A stretch of DNA of 64,000 bases, taken from assembly GCF_042682745.1 (NCBI RefSeq), contig NZ_JBHUIO010000002.1, positions 992,001 to 1,056,000 on the forward strand, read 5' to 3'. The translations under genes and the position numbers were made by a program. The notes under the pieces are model-generated. The model saw nothing but the letters and a program-made list of their open reading frames with translations, made no database searches and was not told where the DNA came from. Each line of letters begins with the position of its first letter. The stretch's first letter is position 1. This stretch comes from Tumebacillus_A lipolyticus (lineage in GTDB: Bacteria > Bacillota > Bacilli > Tumebacillales > Tumebacillaceae). Below are positions 1-7,721 of the stretch, piece after piece.

Positions 1-86
1 TTGAAAACGTTAACTCCCATCCTCAATTCCCCCATATGTATGTATTGTTGGTTTCATGCCATTAACAATTGTACCGAAGATGGGTA

Positions 87-111
87 GGGGAAGCAAGTTC
101 TTGCTTTCCCC
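87..111 (-). other. Hairpin downstream of the proline-rich gene
   Basis: An 11-bp inverted repeat (GGGGAAGCAAG pairing with CTTGCTTTCCCC) lies just past the stop of the small proline-rich gene. There is no T tract on the minus strand, so it may be a processing or protective 3' hairpin rather than a classical terminator. I see nothing else in positions 1-123. Confidence 0.4.
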
Positions 112-123
112 CGTTGACGCAAT

Positions 124-396
124 TTAGAAGAGGATCGGATAGGGGTAGGGCGGGTACGGAAAGACCGGCGGAATGACGGGCGGAAGCAAGGGCGGCACGA
201 GACCTACAGGCGGAAACAGCGGCGGGATCGGCGGCGGAAAGAACCGGACAAGTCGATATTCGATCTCGTTGCCCGCCCCGTCGATCATCGTGCGGGACAA
301 CGGAAGCTTCGAAAAGACGATCGGCGGAACTGCGCCTGGCGCTGTGGTGATCACCGGGCCCGGATAGACGCTGCGCGGGTCTTGGTAGGAGTTCAC
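124..396 (-). CDS. Small proline-rich hypothetical protein
   Basis: This is a 90-residue protein I do not recognise. The N-terminal half is ordinary (MNSYQDPRSVYPGPV...), while residues 50-90 are extremely proline-rich, with repeated PP, PPI, PPV and PYPPYPYP units separated by hydrophobic residues. There is no signal peptide and no cysteine. The GTG start was chosen because AAAGGGGA lies about 8 bases upstream. Low-complexity Pro/Tyr tails of this kind occur in spore coat and surface proteins of Bacillales, but that link is only a guess. A longer frame covering 62-436 on the same strand lacks a good start and is treated as a shadow. Confidence 0.6.
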   Translation of the reverse strand: MNSYQDPRSVYPGPVITTAPGAVPPIVFSKLPLSRTMIDGAGNEIEYRLVRFFPPPIPPLFPPVGLVPPLLPPVIPPVFPYPPYPYPILF

Positions 397-529
397 AGAA
401 ACGGTCCCCTTTCGTTGGAAAAATCACGGCTTCCATATCCTATGAAACGAAGCGCCACACGGTCCATCCGCCTAAAAAATCGGTCGACACAGATTCGACA
501 AATCTTGCTTTACTCGTCCCAATTTGTGC

Positions 530-535
530 TATACT
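530..535 (+). promoter_or_regulatory. Possible -10 box for the proline dehydrogenase gene
   Basis: TATACT at this position would place a transcript start about 65 bases before the gene. The only -35 candidate, TTGCTT, is 19 bases upstream, which is longer than ideal, so this is a weak call. Confidence 0.3.
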
Positions 536-608
536 GATAAAGGACATTTGTCTACTATGATTTCTTACATAAATCTTTTTAACCTTTGGGAAAAGTGGGG
601 CGATTTTT

Positions 609-1532
609 TTGTCACTGAGCCGTAAGATCGTACTCTCAGTCGCCGGCAACAAGCTGGTGAGCGGCTTTATCAAAAAATACGGCATGAAAATGGGGGCAGC
701 CCGCTTCGTAGCAGGTGAAACGCTGAAAGAAGCGATCGATCAGGTTCGCTTGCTGAACAAGGACGGCCTTGTGGTCACGCTCGATCATCTGGGCGAGTTT
801 GTCTTTGAGGAGAGCGAAGCGCTGGCTTCGACGCAAGCCTGCTTGGACGTGCTGGACGCGATTCACGAAAGTGGTGTGACCTCCAACCTGTCCTTGAAGA
901 TGACCTCGCTCGGTCTCGACCTGAGCAAGGAGATGTGCCTGAAGCACATGCGAATGATCTTGGACAAAGCTCGAGAGTATGACAATTTCGTTCGGATCGA
1001 CATGGAGGATTATGCTCATATCGATGTGACGATGGAGATCTTCGACGAGCTGAAGCGCGAGTATGGCAAGCACGTCGGCCTGGTCATCCAAGCCTACCTG
1101 TTCCGCACGGTGGAAGATATGAAACGCTTGGAGAGCGAGTACGAGCACTGCAACCTGCGTCTCGTCAAAGGCGCCTACATGGAATCCCCGAGCGTCGCGT
1201 TCCCAAACAAGGCGGATGTGGATCAGAATTACTTGAAGATCATCGACATGCACCTGCTCTCCGGTCACTTTTCGGCGGTGGCAACGCATGATGACATGGT
1301 CATCCAGCACACGAAAGAGTTTGTCAAGCAACACAACATCTCCCACGATCAGTTCGAGTTCCAGATGCTCTACGGCGTCCGTCCGGAGACACAGCGCGCA
1401 CTGGTCAAAGAAGGGTACGCGATGCGCGTCTACGTCCCTTACGGCAATGACTGGTACGGCTACTTCTCTCGCCGTATCGCAGAGCGTCCTGCCAACGCGT
1501 TCTTCATCCTGAAGAACATGTTCCGCAAATAG
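609..1532 (+). CDS. putB: Proline dehydrogenase
   Basis: FAD-dependent proline dehydrogenase oxidises proline to delta-1-pyrroline-5-carboxylate, the first step of proline catabolism. The 307-residue length fits the monofunctional Gram-positive enzyme (PutB/FadM type), not a bifunctional PutA. Family hallmarks include the strand-rich barrel core (SLKMTSLGLDLS, RIDMEDYAHID, LRLVKGAYMES) and the C-terminal substrate-binding segment VPYGNDWYGYFSRRIAERPAN, whose paired arginines bind the proline carboxylate. The start is TTG at 609, with a GTGGGG-type ribosome binding site about 8 bases upstream. No P5C dehydrogenase gene is adjacent. The gene stands alone and ends at a strong terminator. Confidence 0.93.
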   Translation: MSLSRKIVLSVAGNKLVSGFIKKYGMKMGAARFVAGETLKEAIDQVRLLNKDGLVVTLDHLGEFVFEESEALASTQACLDVLDAIHESGVTSNLSLKMTSLGLDLSKEMCLKHMRMILDKAREYDNFVRIDMEDYAHIDVTMEIFDELKREYGKHVGLVIQAYLFRTVEDMKRLESEYEHCNLRLVKGAYMESPSVAFPNKADVDQNYLKIIDMHLLSGHFSAVATHDDMVIQHTKEFVKQHNISHDQFEFQMLYGVRPETQRALVKEGYAMRVYVPYGNDWYGYFSRRIAERPANAFFILKNMFRK

Positions 1533-1557
1533 CAGCTGGGTCGCAACTGAAAAATAG

Positions 1558-1589
1558 AGAGCCTGTCCTCCGTGGACAGGCTCTTTTTG
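1558..1589 (+). terminator. Rho-independent terminator of putB
   Basis: An 11-bp perfect stem (AGAGCCTGTCC / GGACAGGCTCT) with a 5-base loop is followed by a short T tract. Confidence 0.9.
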
Positions 1590-1641
1590 TTGCAGCTGCA
1601 CAACTGCTCTTCTCTTGCTTCGCACAGGAAGGCCGCTCGCC

Positions 1642-2178
1642 TCACCTTTCTTCCTGCGCGAGGATCAGTTCGACCGCATCGACGAGGGTGGGGGCGCGGT
1701 GATCCGCCTTGACGACCGCATCATCCTTCGTGCCCGGCGGTCCGATATAGATCGTCGTCACGCCCGCCTTCTGCCCAGCCAGCACATCTGTCTCGCGGTC
1801 GCCGACCATGTAGCTCTGCGCGAGGTCGACCTGATGGTTGGAGGCGAGATCGAGAATCATCTTCGCCTCCGGTTTGCGGCAGGCACAGCCAGCTTTCGGC
1901 TTATGCGGACAATAGGCGATCTCATCGAGGATCGCGCCATCTCGCTTCAGTTCCCGCTCCAGCTTGTCATGCACCGCGTGCAGATGCTCCTCTTGCATAA
2001 ATCCTAAGCCGACGCCCCCCTGATTGGTCACGACGAACACTTTGTAGCCCGCATCATTTAGCCTTTTGATCGCCTTGCCAACTCCCGGAAACAAGATCAG
2101 GTCATCCGGTGTGTTCACATACCGCACATGATCGTTGATCACACCATCGCGATCGAGAAAGACCGCCTTGTTTGCCAT
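1642..2178 (-). CDS. gmhB: HAD-IIIA phosphatase, GmhB family
   Basis: This 178-residue HAD phosphatase resembles D-glycero-D-manno-heptose 1,7-bisphosphate 7-phosphatase. Motif I is FLDRDGVIN (nucleophile Asp and general acid Asp). VTNQGG is motif II, and VGDRETDVLAG gives the Mg-binding motif IV. The zinc loop of this subfamily is present as CPHKPKAGCACRKP. The start at 2178 follows AAGGAGG by 9 bases. A longer upstream-open frame has no ribosome binding site and collides with the divergent gene. GmhB can make ADP-heptose precursors, but no other heptose genes are nearby, so the substrate is unproven. Confidence 0.88.
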   Translation of the reverse strand: MANKAVFLDRDGVINDHVRYVNTPDDLILFPGVGKAIKRLNDAGYKVFVVTNQGGVGLGFMQEEHLHAVHDKLERELKRDGAILDEIAYCPHKPKAGCACRKPEAKMILDLASNHQVDLAQSYMVGDRETDVLAGQKAGVTTIYIGPPGTKDDAVVKADHRAPTLVDAVELILAQEER

Positions 2179-2290
2179 CGACACCAGCCTCCTTCCGCCC
2201 GTAGTTTCCCCCGCCCGCAGATGCGTAGTCTCACCGTCGCTTGGGCACGCTATGGCTGACAGATTCGACCAAAGGAGGAAAGAACGCCAG

Positions 2291-3013
2291 ATGGCCACAC
2301 GCAGAAAACGTTTGATCGTCGCCTCCCTCGCGCTCGCCATGCTCCTCAACCCCTTGAGCGCTTCAGCTGAGCAGGAGAAGCTGAGCGCGAGCGAGCATCG
2401 CCAGCTGCAGGAGCTCACCCAGCAGAGCGGCGGCACGCTCCAGATCCAGTGGGATCAAAAGCGCGGCACTCCGAGCTACATCTCCGGTACCCTTTCCAAA
2501 CCGCTGCGCGGAGAGCCGATCCAACAGGCGTTAAAGTTTCTCGACAGCATCAAAGCGCTCTATCATTTTGATTCTGCGAAAAAAACGTTCCAGCTAAAAA
2601 GCGTTCACACAGATGAGCTCGGGATGAAGCATGTTCGACTCACCCACATCTGCAACAGCATTCCCGTCTGGGGCGATGAGCTGATCGTTCACATCGACAA
2701 AAATGGGGTGGTGCGCTCCGTCAACGGTGAATTTACGCCCGATCTGACAAAAAATACGGAGCGACTCCGCCAGCCGAAGCTCAATTCGGACGATGCGATC
2801 AAACGGGCGCTCGAAGATGTGCTGCCCAAGCAGGTAGAGGGCAAGCCGACAGCCGCGCTCTACTATTTTCCCTACCCAGAACCTGATGTGGTGACGCTCG
2901 CCTATGTGGTGACCATCCTCGACATGAGCGTTCCTGCAGAGTGGAAAGTGTTTGTCGATGCGATCTCCGGCGATGTGGTGCACAAATATAACAACATCAA
3001 GTTTAAGAAATGA
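2291..3013 (+). CDS. Secreted FTP/PepSY-domain protein (M4 propeptide-like)
   Basis: This 240-residue protein carries a signal peptide (residues 1-27, charged MATRRKR, hydrophobic core, ASA cleavage site). Next comes a region like the FTP domain of thermolysin-type propeptides (about 60-110), then a PepSY-like domain ending in VFVDAISGDVVHKYNNI (about 165-235). These domains normally chaperone and inhibit an M4 metalloprotease. Here no HExxH catalytic domain follows. The protein may be a stand-alone protease inhibitor or foldase acting outside the cell. The start is set by AAAGGAGGA 10 bases upstream. It is divergent from the GmhB-like gene and shares a 112-bp intergenic region with it. Confidence 0.82.
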   Translation: MATRRKRLIVASLALAMLLNPLSASAEQEKLSASEHRQLQELTQQSGGTLQIQWDQKRGTPSYISGTLSKPLRGEPIQQALKFLDSIKALYHFDSAKKTFQLKSVHTDELGMKHVRLTHICNSIPVWGDELIVHIDKNGVVRSVNGEFTPDLTKNTERLRQPKLNSDDAIKRALEDVLPKQVEGKPTAALYYFPYPEPDVVTLAYVVTILDMSVPAEWKVFVDAISGDVVHKYNNIKFKK

Positions 3014-3034
3014 TCGGCGATACAAGCCTGGCCG

Positions 3035-3067
3035 AAGAAGACCAGCATCCTCGCGCCGGTCTTCTTT
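3035..3067 (+). terminator. Likely terminator after the PepSY gene
   Basis: The stem AAGAAGACC / GGTCTTCTT encloses a 14-base loop and ends in a short T run. It also lies between converging genes. Confidence 0.6.
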
Positions 3068-3129
3068 GCTGTGCGCGCTTGTGATCGACGCTTATCTTAC
3101 GCATCAACACTTCAGATGCAAAACACAGA

Positions 3130-3645
3130 TCAGACCAACCGCTTGTCCAAAAAGACGCGATCATAGCGAAGCCCGAACCGTTCGACCTCTTCGCGGCGGT
3201 ACTCGTGAAAGCCGTTCCTTTTATAGAAAGCGACCAATGTGGTCAAGAGGCTTGAGGTGAACAGCGTCAACCTTCCGTTTCCTTCCTCGCGCGCGATCTG
3301 CTCAGCCCGCTCGATCAACAGCGTTCCCAGACTCTTCCCCTGCTGATCGGGCAACACGCCGAGCATGCGCAGCATCACCGCCCGCTCTCCCTCTTCTTGA
3401 ATCTCCTCCAACAAGACGGCTGCCACACAGCGGCCGTCCTCAAGACCGAGCAGCCAGCGGTTCCCAGCTGCCAGCTCCTTTTCGATCATCGGTGCGCCCC
3501 AAAAAGATGTATCCTGCTCGTAGGACTCTTCATATACGTCTAAGTTCCGATAAAGTTTGCGCCATGACTCTTTGATCACCAGCGCGATTTCATCCAATAG
3601 CTGATCACTCAGCTGAGCAGACCGCTCGATCACCCGATATTCCAT
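3130..3645 (-). CDS. GNAT-family N-acetyltransferase
   Basis: This 171-residue acetyltransferase of the GNAT fold transfers an acetyl group from acetyl-CoA to an unknown amine. The acetyl-CoA loop (motif A) is visible as MLGVLPDQQGKSLGTLLIERAE. The final beta bulge and helix follow as LVAFYKRNGFHEY, the usual FY.k.GF signature. The ATG at 3645 was preferred over one four codons earlier because AAAGGA sits 11 bases before it and would abut the earlier ATG. The start overlaps the end of the upstream hypothetical gene by 41 bases, suggesting cotranscription and translational coupling. Confidence 0.85.
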   Translation of the reverse strand: MEYRVIERSAQLSDQLLDEIALVIKESWRKLYRNLDVYEESYEQDTSFWGAPMIEKELAAGNRWLLGLEDGRCVAAVLLEEIQEEGERAVMLRMLGVLPDQQGKSLGTLLIERAEQIAREEGNGRLTLFTSSLLTTLVAFYKRNGFHEYRREEVERFGLRYDRVFLDKRLV

Positions 3646-3907
3646 TCTGTGACACATCCTTTTGCAGTTGAATTCGTTTGAAGTAGATGGGATGTAACCA
3701 CTCGTTCACGTTGATCTCCAAGCTGATCCCCGTGCATTCGCACGCGATCACGATCACGCTCCCGAGCGAGTATGTCAAGATCTTAATCTTACCACAGTCC
3801 TCCTCGATCAACGCTTTCAGTTTGCGCACCATGCCGTCGCGCACAGCCTGCCGAATCGCAAAAAGCTTTGACGATTGATCGCTCGACGTGTAGATTGAGC
3901 AGCGCAT
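3605..3907 (-). CDS. Hypothetical protein upstream of the acetyltransferase
   Basis: This is a 100-residue protein I do not recognise. It starts at the ATG at 3907, with CGGAG about 8 bases upstream. Residues 1-35 are basic (KLFAIRQAVRDGMVRKLKALIEED). The middle is a beta-rich stretch (KIKILTYSLGSVIVIACECTGISLEINV), and the C-terminus carries little structure. There is no signal peptide and no metal-binding motif. It overlaps the acetyltransferase start, so the two are probably one transcript. The function is unknown. Confidence 0.55.
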   Translation of the reverse strand: MRCSIYTSSDQSSKLFAIRQAVRDGMVRKLKALIEEDCGKIKILTYSLGSVIVIACECTGISLEINVNEWLHPIYFKRIQLQKDVSQNGISGDRAVCSAE

Positions 3908-3987
3908 GAACGTAACTCCGCGAATACTTTCTATATTTTCCACCTTCGTATCACGTATAAAGTGTTTGATCAGGGAATATCAGGAAA

Positions 3988-4013
3988 TAAAAAAAGTCCT
4001 CAAGAAAGAGGAC
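3988..4013 (-). terminator. Terminator of the moxR-DUF58-DUF4129 operon
   Basis: On the minus strand GTCCTC / GAGGAC forms a 6-bp stem with a 6-base loop, followed by seven T residues. Confidence 0.8.
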
Positions 4014-4139
4014 ATCTCACAGCAAACCTTCGGTCAGCACATAGGCCAACCTGTCTGCTCGGCGAGAAACTTCCTCTTCTTCAGGACTTTTCGAGCGCAA
4101 AAGACTTTTCAAGCTGATCAGGCTTGCAAAGCTCAGTTG

Positions 4140-5429
4140 CTAGTTGCGGTTGCCATCCTTGTTGTCCGGCTCGGTCAACCGCGTGCAGATGTCATCTGCA
4201 CGCGGCAGCTTGTCGTCAACAGATCGGCCGCCATAACGCTCTTCCATATAATAGCGGGTCAGCTCCTCCATCGATTCGATCCGATCAGGCTGAACTTTGG
4301 CGATCTGCTCCACATATTCATTGGCCGTCTGGCCGATCCCTCGTTCGAAGCCTGCCTTCTTCATCGCGAACAGGAAGCGGCGGTAGGTCTTGCGCATCTC
4401 GGTGAGCGGTCCGAGCGCGCGCACCTCTTGTCGCTCTGCGCGGGCAGGCTTCTCCGCATGGATAAACTCGCGCATCTCGACGATGCCATCTGCCGCCCGC
4501 AGCTGCTGGGCCCGCTTCATGTTCCTGTAGAAATACCAGATCAGGCAGAGGAAGAGAACGGCGAAGATGACGAAGAGCGTGGTCTCATTAAAGATGTGCG
4601 ATCCGTCGTCGACAAATTCAAATCGATCCGGCTCCGGCTGGGACTCTTTCATCCCGTCGATCGCCTGCTCGATCCCCTCCGCATCCTTATGACCTTTGAG
4701 CCAGTTGACCAAATACTCGACCACATAGCCCACCGCATAAAAGACGGGGAGCAAAAGTTTCGACAGCGCATCGATCGCCCATTTGAACACCGGGACGCCG
4801 AGCGAGTTAAAGATCCAACCGGCAAACACGACGACCCCGACGAAGATCAAGGGCAAGTTGTTTTGCAGCTTTTCCATCTTGGAAGCTGTGCCTTTCATCC
4901 CTCGCTGCATCTTCGATGCCATCGACAGTGCGGTCATGCGCAGGAAGAGGAAGAGGACGAAAAACGGCACCATCTGCGCCTGCCAAGCGGGATCTTTTTG
5001 AAAGAGAATCGCCCATACGATAAAGAAAACGATCAATTGCAGATCCAACTTATATTGGTCGAGCAACGATTGACGGATATATCTCATATCATCGACAGTC
5101 TGGCTCATCCGAAAGATCATAAACGCGCTCAATCCCGCATAGATGAGCAGCGGCACGAGCAATCTGGAGGAATCGATCCAGACCATCCCAGCCACCCCAA
5201 GCCCGAGCACCACGGTGCCTGCGATCAAAAAGGTGCGTCGCTCCGCCATGTTGTTGCGCCGATAGACGAAAAAAGCGAGCAGAAGGAGTGCGACCGCCGC
5301 CCCGGCAAAAGCAGGAACGTAGCGAGTGCCTTCTGTCAGCAAGCCGCACAGGATGATAAACATGGTCGTCATCGCAAACGCTTGGCTGGATAAGCTAAAC
5401 CAGATCACGTTTCGCAGCGCTCTGTTCAT
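4140..5429 (-). CDS. Multi-pass membrane protein with C-terminal DUF4129
   Basis: This 429-residue membrane protein is the last gene of a moxR-DUF58 operon. It has about five membrane helices at residues 10-170, further hydrophobic segments near 195-260, and a single helix around 290-310 (TTLFVIFAVLFLCLIWYFY). The soluble C-terminal DUF4129 domain contains MRKTYRRFLFAMKKAGF and GQTANEY. In related operons the third gene is usually a TgpA-like transglutaminase with this architecture. The Cys-His-Asp transglutaminase core that should lie before the last helix is absent here. Its start overlaps the DUF58 stop as ATGA. The role is unknown, probably cell-envelope complex assembly. Confidence 0.8.
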   Translation of the reverse strand: MNRALRNVIWFSLSSQAFAMTTMFIILCGLLTEGTRYVPAFAGAAVALLLLAFFVYRRNNMAERRTFLIAGTVVLGLGVAGMVWIDSSRLLVPLLIYAGLSAFMIFRMSQTVDDMRYIRQSLLDQYKLDLQLIVFFIVWAILFQKDPAWQAQMVPFFVLFLFLRMTALSMASKMQRGMKGTASKMEKLQNNLPLIFVGVVVFAGWIFNSLGVPVFKWAIDALSKLLLPVFYAVGYVVEYLVNWLKGHKDAEGIEQAIDGMKESQPEPDRFEFVDDGSHIFNETTLFVIFAVLFLCLIWYFYRNMKRAQQLRAADGIVEMREFIHAEKPARAERQEVRALGPLTEMRKTYRRFLFAMKKAGFERGIGQTANEYVEQIAKVQPDRIESMEELTRYYMEERYGGRSVDDKLPRADDICTRLTEPDNKDGNRN

Positions 5430-6583
5430 GCTGACTCCTCCTTCCCTTTGCCCTCCTCATCCAACTGATCCACTTCTGTCGCTTCCACCAACAGCGGCAC
5501 GACCGGAATCGAAGGCGACAGACCGTGCAGTTGGTCGGCGATGCGCTCCAGCGCGATCAGGATCAGCCGATGGCCGTCTGCGCGCAACAGCTCCACTTCC
5601 AGCGCGATCTTGTCATCCCAGTACGGGGTGAACAGCACCAGGGTCGAGCGGTTGTGCAGACGAATCCGCACACTCTGCAAAAGCTCGTAGAACGTGGTGT
5701 TCGGCTTGTACGACAGGTCGCCGAGCGCGGAGAGCATCGAATCTAACTGCCCGGGCAGATTGGAGATCGGGACGGTGAGCGGGCCTGCTCCCGACCAGGA
5801 GGCGTTGCTGTACAATCCGTACGGAAACGATTCCGCTTCTGCCAGCTGGAACAGCTTGGCTGCTGCCCGGCATTGCGCTTCGACCACCTCTTTGATCGTC
5901 CCCCACCAGAACGTCTTGAAGAACTGCACATTCATCACCACATAAAAGTCGGTCTCCGAGGTGGTGTCAAACTGTTTGACCATCAGCTCCCCCGCTCGGG
6001 CGGTCGCCCGCCAGTGGATCATCTTGTAGGGATCGCCCCGCATGTAAGAGCGGATGCCGATCAGTCGCGAGCTGTCCTCCTGATACCAGCGCAACACCGA
6101 CTTCTCGCCGACCAGCTCCTGCAGGCGCAGGTCGAGGTCGAACTCCTCCGCAACGCGCGGGCGCACCATGATCCGCCCAAACCAGTGCAACTCTTCAAAC
6201 AAACCTTTCAGCCCGATGCCATCGCCATACTGAATCTCCGCTTTCGACAGGCGGTGCGTGCCCCGCTTGACGAGGATCTTGTGCATCCGCTGCACGCGTT
6301 GACGCGGCAGCAGGAAGGTGCGATAGGAGATCTCCTCCCGCCACTCCTCTCCCTCTTTCACGCGCAGCGAGGAGGGCAGTCCCATCAAAAATTCTACCCA
6401 CGGGATCGGCAGCCACGAACTGTTTTCCAGCACGGTCCACACTTCGATCTCCTCCCCGTCATAGATCACCTCCTGGTCGATTCGCAACGTCAGCTTGATC
6501 TTACCAGCCGCGTATCGCTCCCACACTTTGGAATAGCCGTAGACCACGGCGACCAGCGCGACGACCCAGATCAGCGCACTCAT
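5426..6583 (-). CDS. DUF58 / vWA-like protein
   Basis: This 385-residue protein has an N-terminal membrane segment (residues 2-20), a beta-sandwich region, and the conserved DUF58 core around residues 190-230. That core contains GIRSYMRGDPYKMIHWRATARAGELMVKQF with the family's D-P...I-W-A signature. DUF58 proteins resemble von Willebrand A domains and work with MoxR ATPases, probably as substrates or adaptors in assembling envelope proteins. It overlaps both neighbours by ATGA (4 bp), so the three genes are translationally coupled. Confidence 0.9.
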   Translation of the reverse strand: MSALIWVVALVAVVYGYSKVWERYAAGKIKLTLRIDQEVIYDGEEIEVWTVLENSSWLPIPWVEFLMGLPSSLRVKEGEEWREEISYRTFLLPRQRVQRMHKILVKRGTHRLSKAEIQYGDGIGLKGLFEELHWFGRIMVRPRVAEEFDLDLRLQELVGEKSVLRWYQEDSSRLIGIRSYMRGDPYKMIHWRATARAGELMVKQFDTTSETDFYVVMNVQFFKTFWWGTIKEVVEAQCRAAAKLFQLAEAESFPYGLYSNASWSGAGPLTVPISNLPGQLDSMLSALGDLSYKPNTTFYELLQSVRIRLHNRSTLVLFTPYWDDKIALEVELLRADGHRLILIALERIADQLHGLSPSIPVVPLLVEATEVDQLDEEGKGKEESA

Positions 6584-7548
6584 CTGGCCGCCTGAGCCGC
6601 ATCATCTTCGACCGGCACGGTGGAGTCGTTTAAGATCTCATCCAACAGATCGCGCGCCGTCTTTTGTTTTAATCGCATCGACGAATCGAGGACCAGCCGA
6701 TGCGTGAGCACTTTTGGTGCCAGGTATTTGATGTCATCAGGAATGACGTAGTCGCGCCCGCGAATCACAGCCAGCGCTTGAGCGGCCGCCCCCAGCGCGA
6801 TCAGCCCGCGCGGCGAGACCCCGATTGCGATGCCGTCCCACTCGCGCGTCTTGCGGACCAGCTGAATCAGGTAGTCCTCTACCTCTTGGGTCATCTTGAC
6901 CTGCCGCACCGCATTTTGCACCTCGATCACATCTTCCGGCGAGACGACCGCTTCGATCTGCAACGCTTTTGCATCTTGGCGGGAGAGGCGGAAGATCCTG
7001 CGCTCCTCTTCGTGAGAGGGATAGCCGAGCGAAATCCGCATCAGAAAGCGGTCGAGCTGCGCTTCTGGCAAGGGGAACGTGCCGTGCGACTCGATCGGGT
7101 TTTGCGTCGCCATCACGAAGAAAGGACGCTCAAGGGCGCGCGTGACGCCATCTGTGGTGATCTGCCCTTCTGCCATCGCTTCGAGCAAGGATGACTGCGT
7201 GCGGGGAATCGCGCGATTGATCTCATCGGCCAACACCAGCTGAGCGAACAGCGGTCCTTCGCGGAACTCGAACTCGCCCGACTTCTGATTGAACACGGTC
7301 GTGCCGATCACATCGGAAGGCAGCAGGTCGGGCGTGCATTGGACGCGTGAGAAATCGGCGCCGATGCTCGCTGCAAGCGCCTTCGCCAACACCGTTTTGC
7401 CCACGCCGGGCACGTCCTCCAACAGGATGTGTCCGCCCGAAAACAGACCGACGAGCAACAGGTTGATCGTCTCTTCCTGGCCGACGATCACTCGACCGAC
7501 CTCTTTTCGAATCCGTTGTGCAACTTCATAATTTTTTTCTGTAGTCAT
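6580..7548 (-). CDS. MoxR-type AAA+ ATPase
   Basis: This 322-residue AAA+ chaperone of the MoxR family has Walker A in EDVPGVGKTVLAKAL (about residue 45), Walker B in LVLADEINRA (about 105), sensor 1 in MATQNPIE and the C-terminal AAA lid (residues 220-310). Such ATPases remodel DUF58/vWA partners, consistent with the next gene. The start at 7548 was preferred because GAGGGGG lies 9 bases upstream. An upstream in-frame TTG would sit inside that ribosome binding site. A TATAAT sequence about 50 bases upstream could be the -10 box, but no good -35 is visible. Confidence 0.92.
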   Translation of the reverse strand: MTTEKNYEVAQRIRKEVGRVIVGQEETINLLLVGLFSGGHILLEDVPGVGKTVLAKALAASIGADFSRVQCTPDLLPSDVIGTTVFNQKSGEFEFREGPLFAQLVLADEINRAIPRTQSSLLEAMAEGQITTDGVTRALERPFFVMATQNPIESHGTFPLPEAQLDRFLMRISLGYPSHEEERRIFRLSRQDAKALQIEAVVSPEDVIEVQNAVRQVKMTQEVEDYLIQLVRKTREWDGIAIGVSPRGLIALGAAAQALAVIRGRDYVIPDDIKYLAPKVLTHRLVLDSSMRLKQKTARDLLDEILNDSTVPVEDDAAQAAR

Positions 7549-7671
7549 TTGACGGAACCCCCTCAAGTATCTGGATACTTCTATCTGTTTGGATTATACA
7601 AAATTAAGCGAATATTCCGCCACCATATTTTCCATTTTGTTACTCAAACGTTATCTAACGTCATCATTCCG

Positions 7672-7700
7672 CAAAAAAGGGCGGCATTTTTGGCCGCCCT
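7672..7700 (-). terminator. Terminator of nadE-hydroxyacid dehydrogenase unit
   Basis: On the minus strand AGGGCGGC / GCCGCCCT forms an 8-bp stem with a 7-base loop, followed by six T residues. Confidence 0.88.
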
Positions 7701-7721
7701 CCTGTTGTGCGGTCGAAAACT

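Noticed and set aside
62..436. Longer minus-strand frame covering the proline-rich gene
   Set aside because: It is a different frame with no ribosome binding site and shadow-like composition; the 90-residue frame has a good GTG start signal.
3906..5393. Plus-strand open frame of about 495 codons opposite the DUF4129 gene
   Set aside because: The minus-strand gene has membrane helices and ATGA coupling to its operon; this frame is a shadow.
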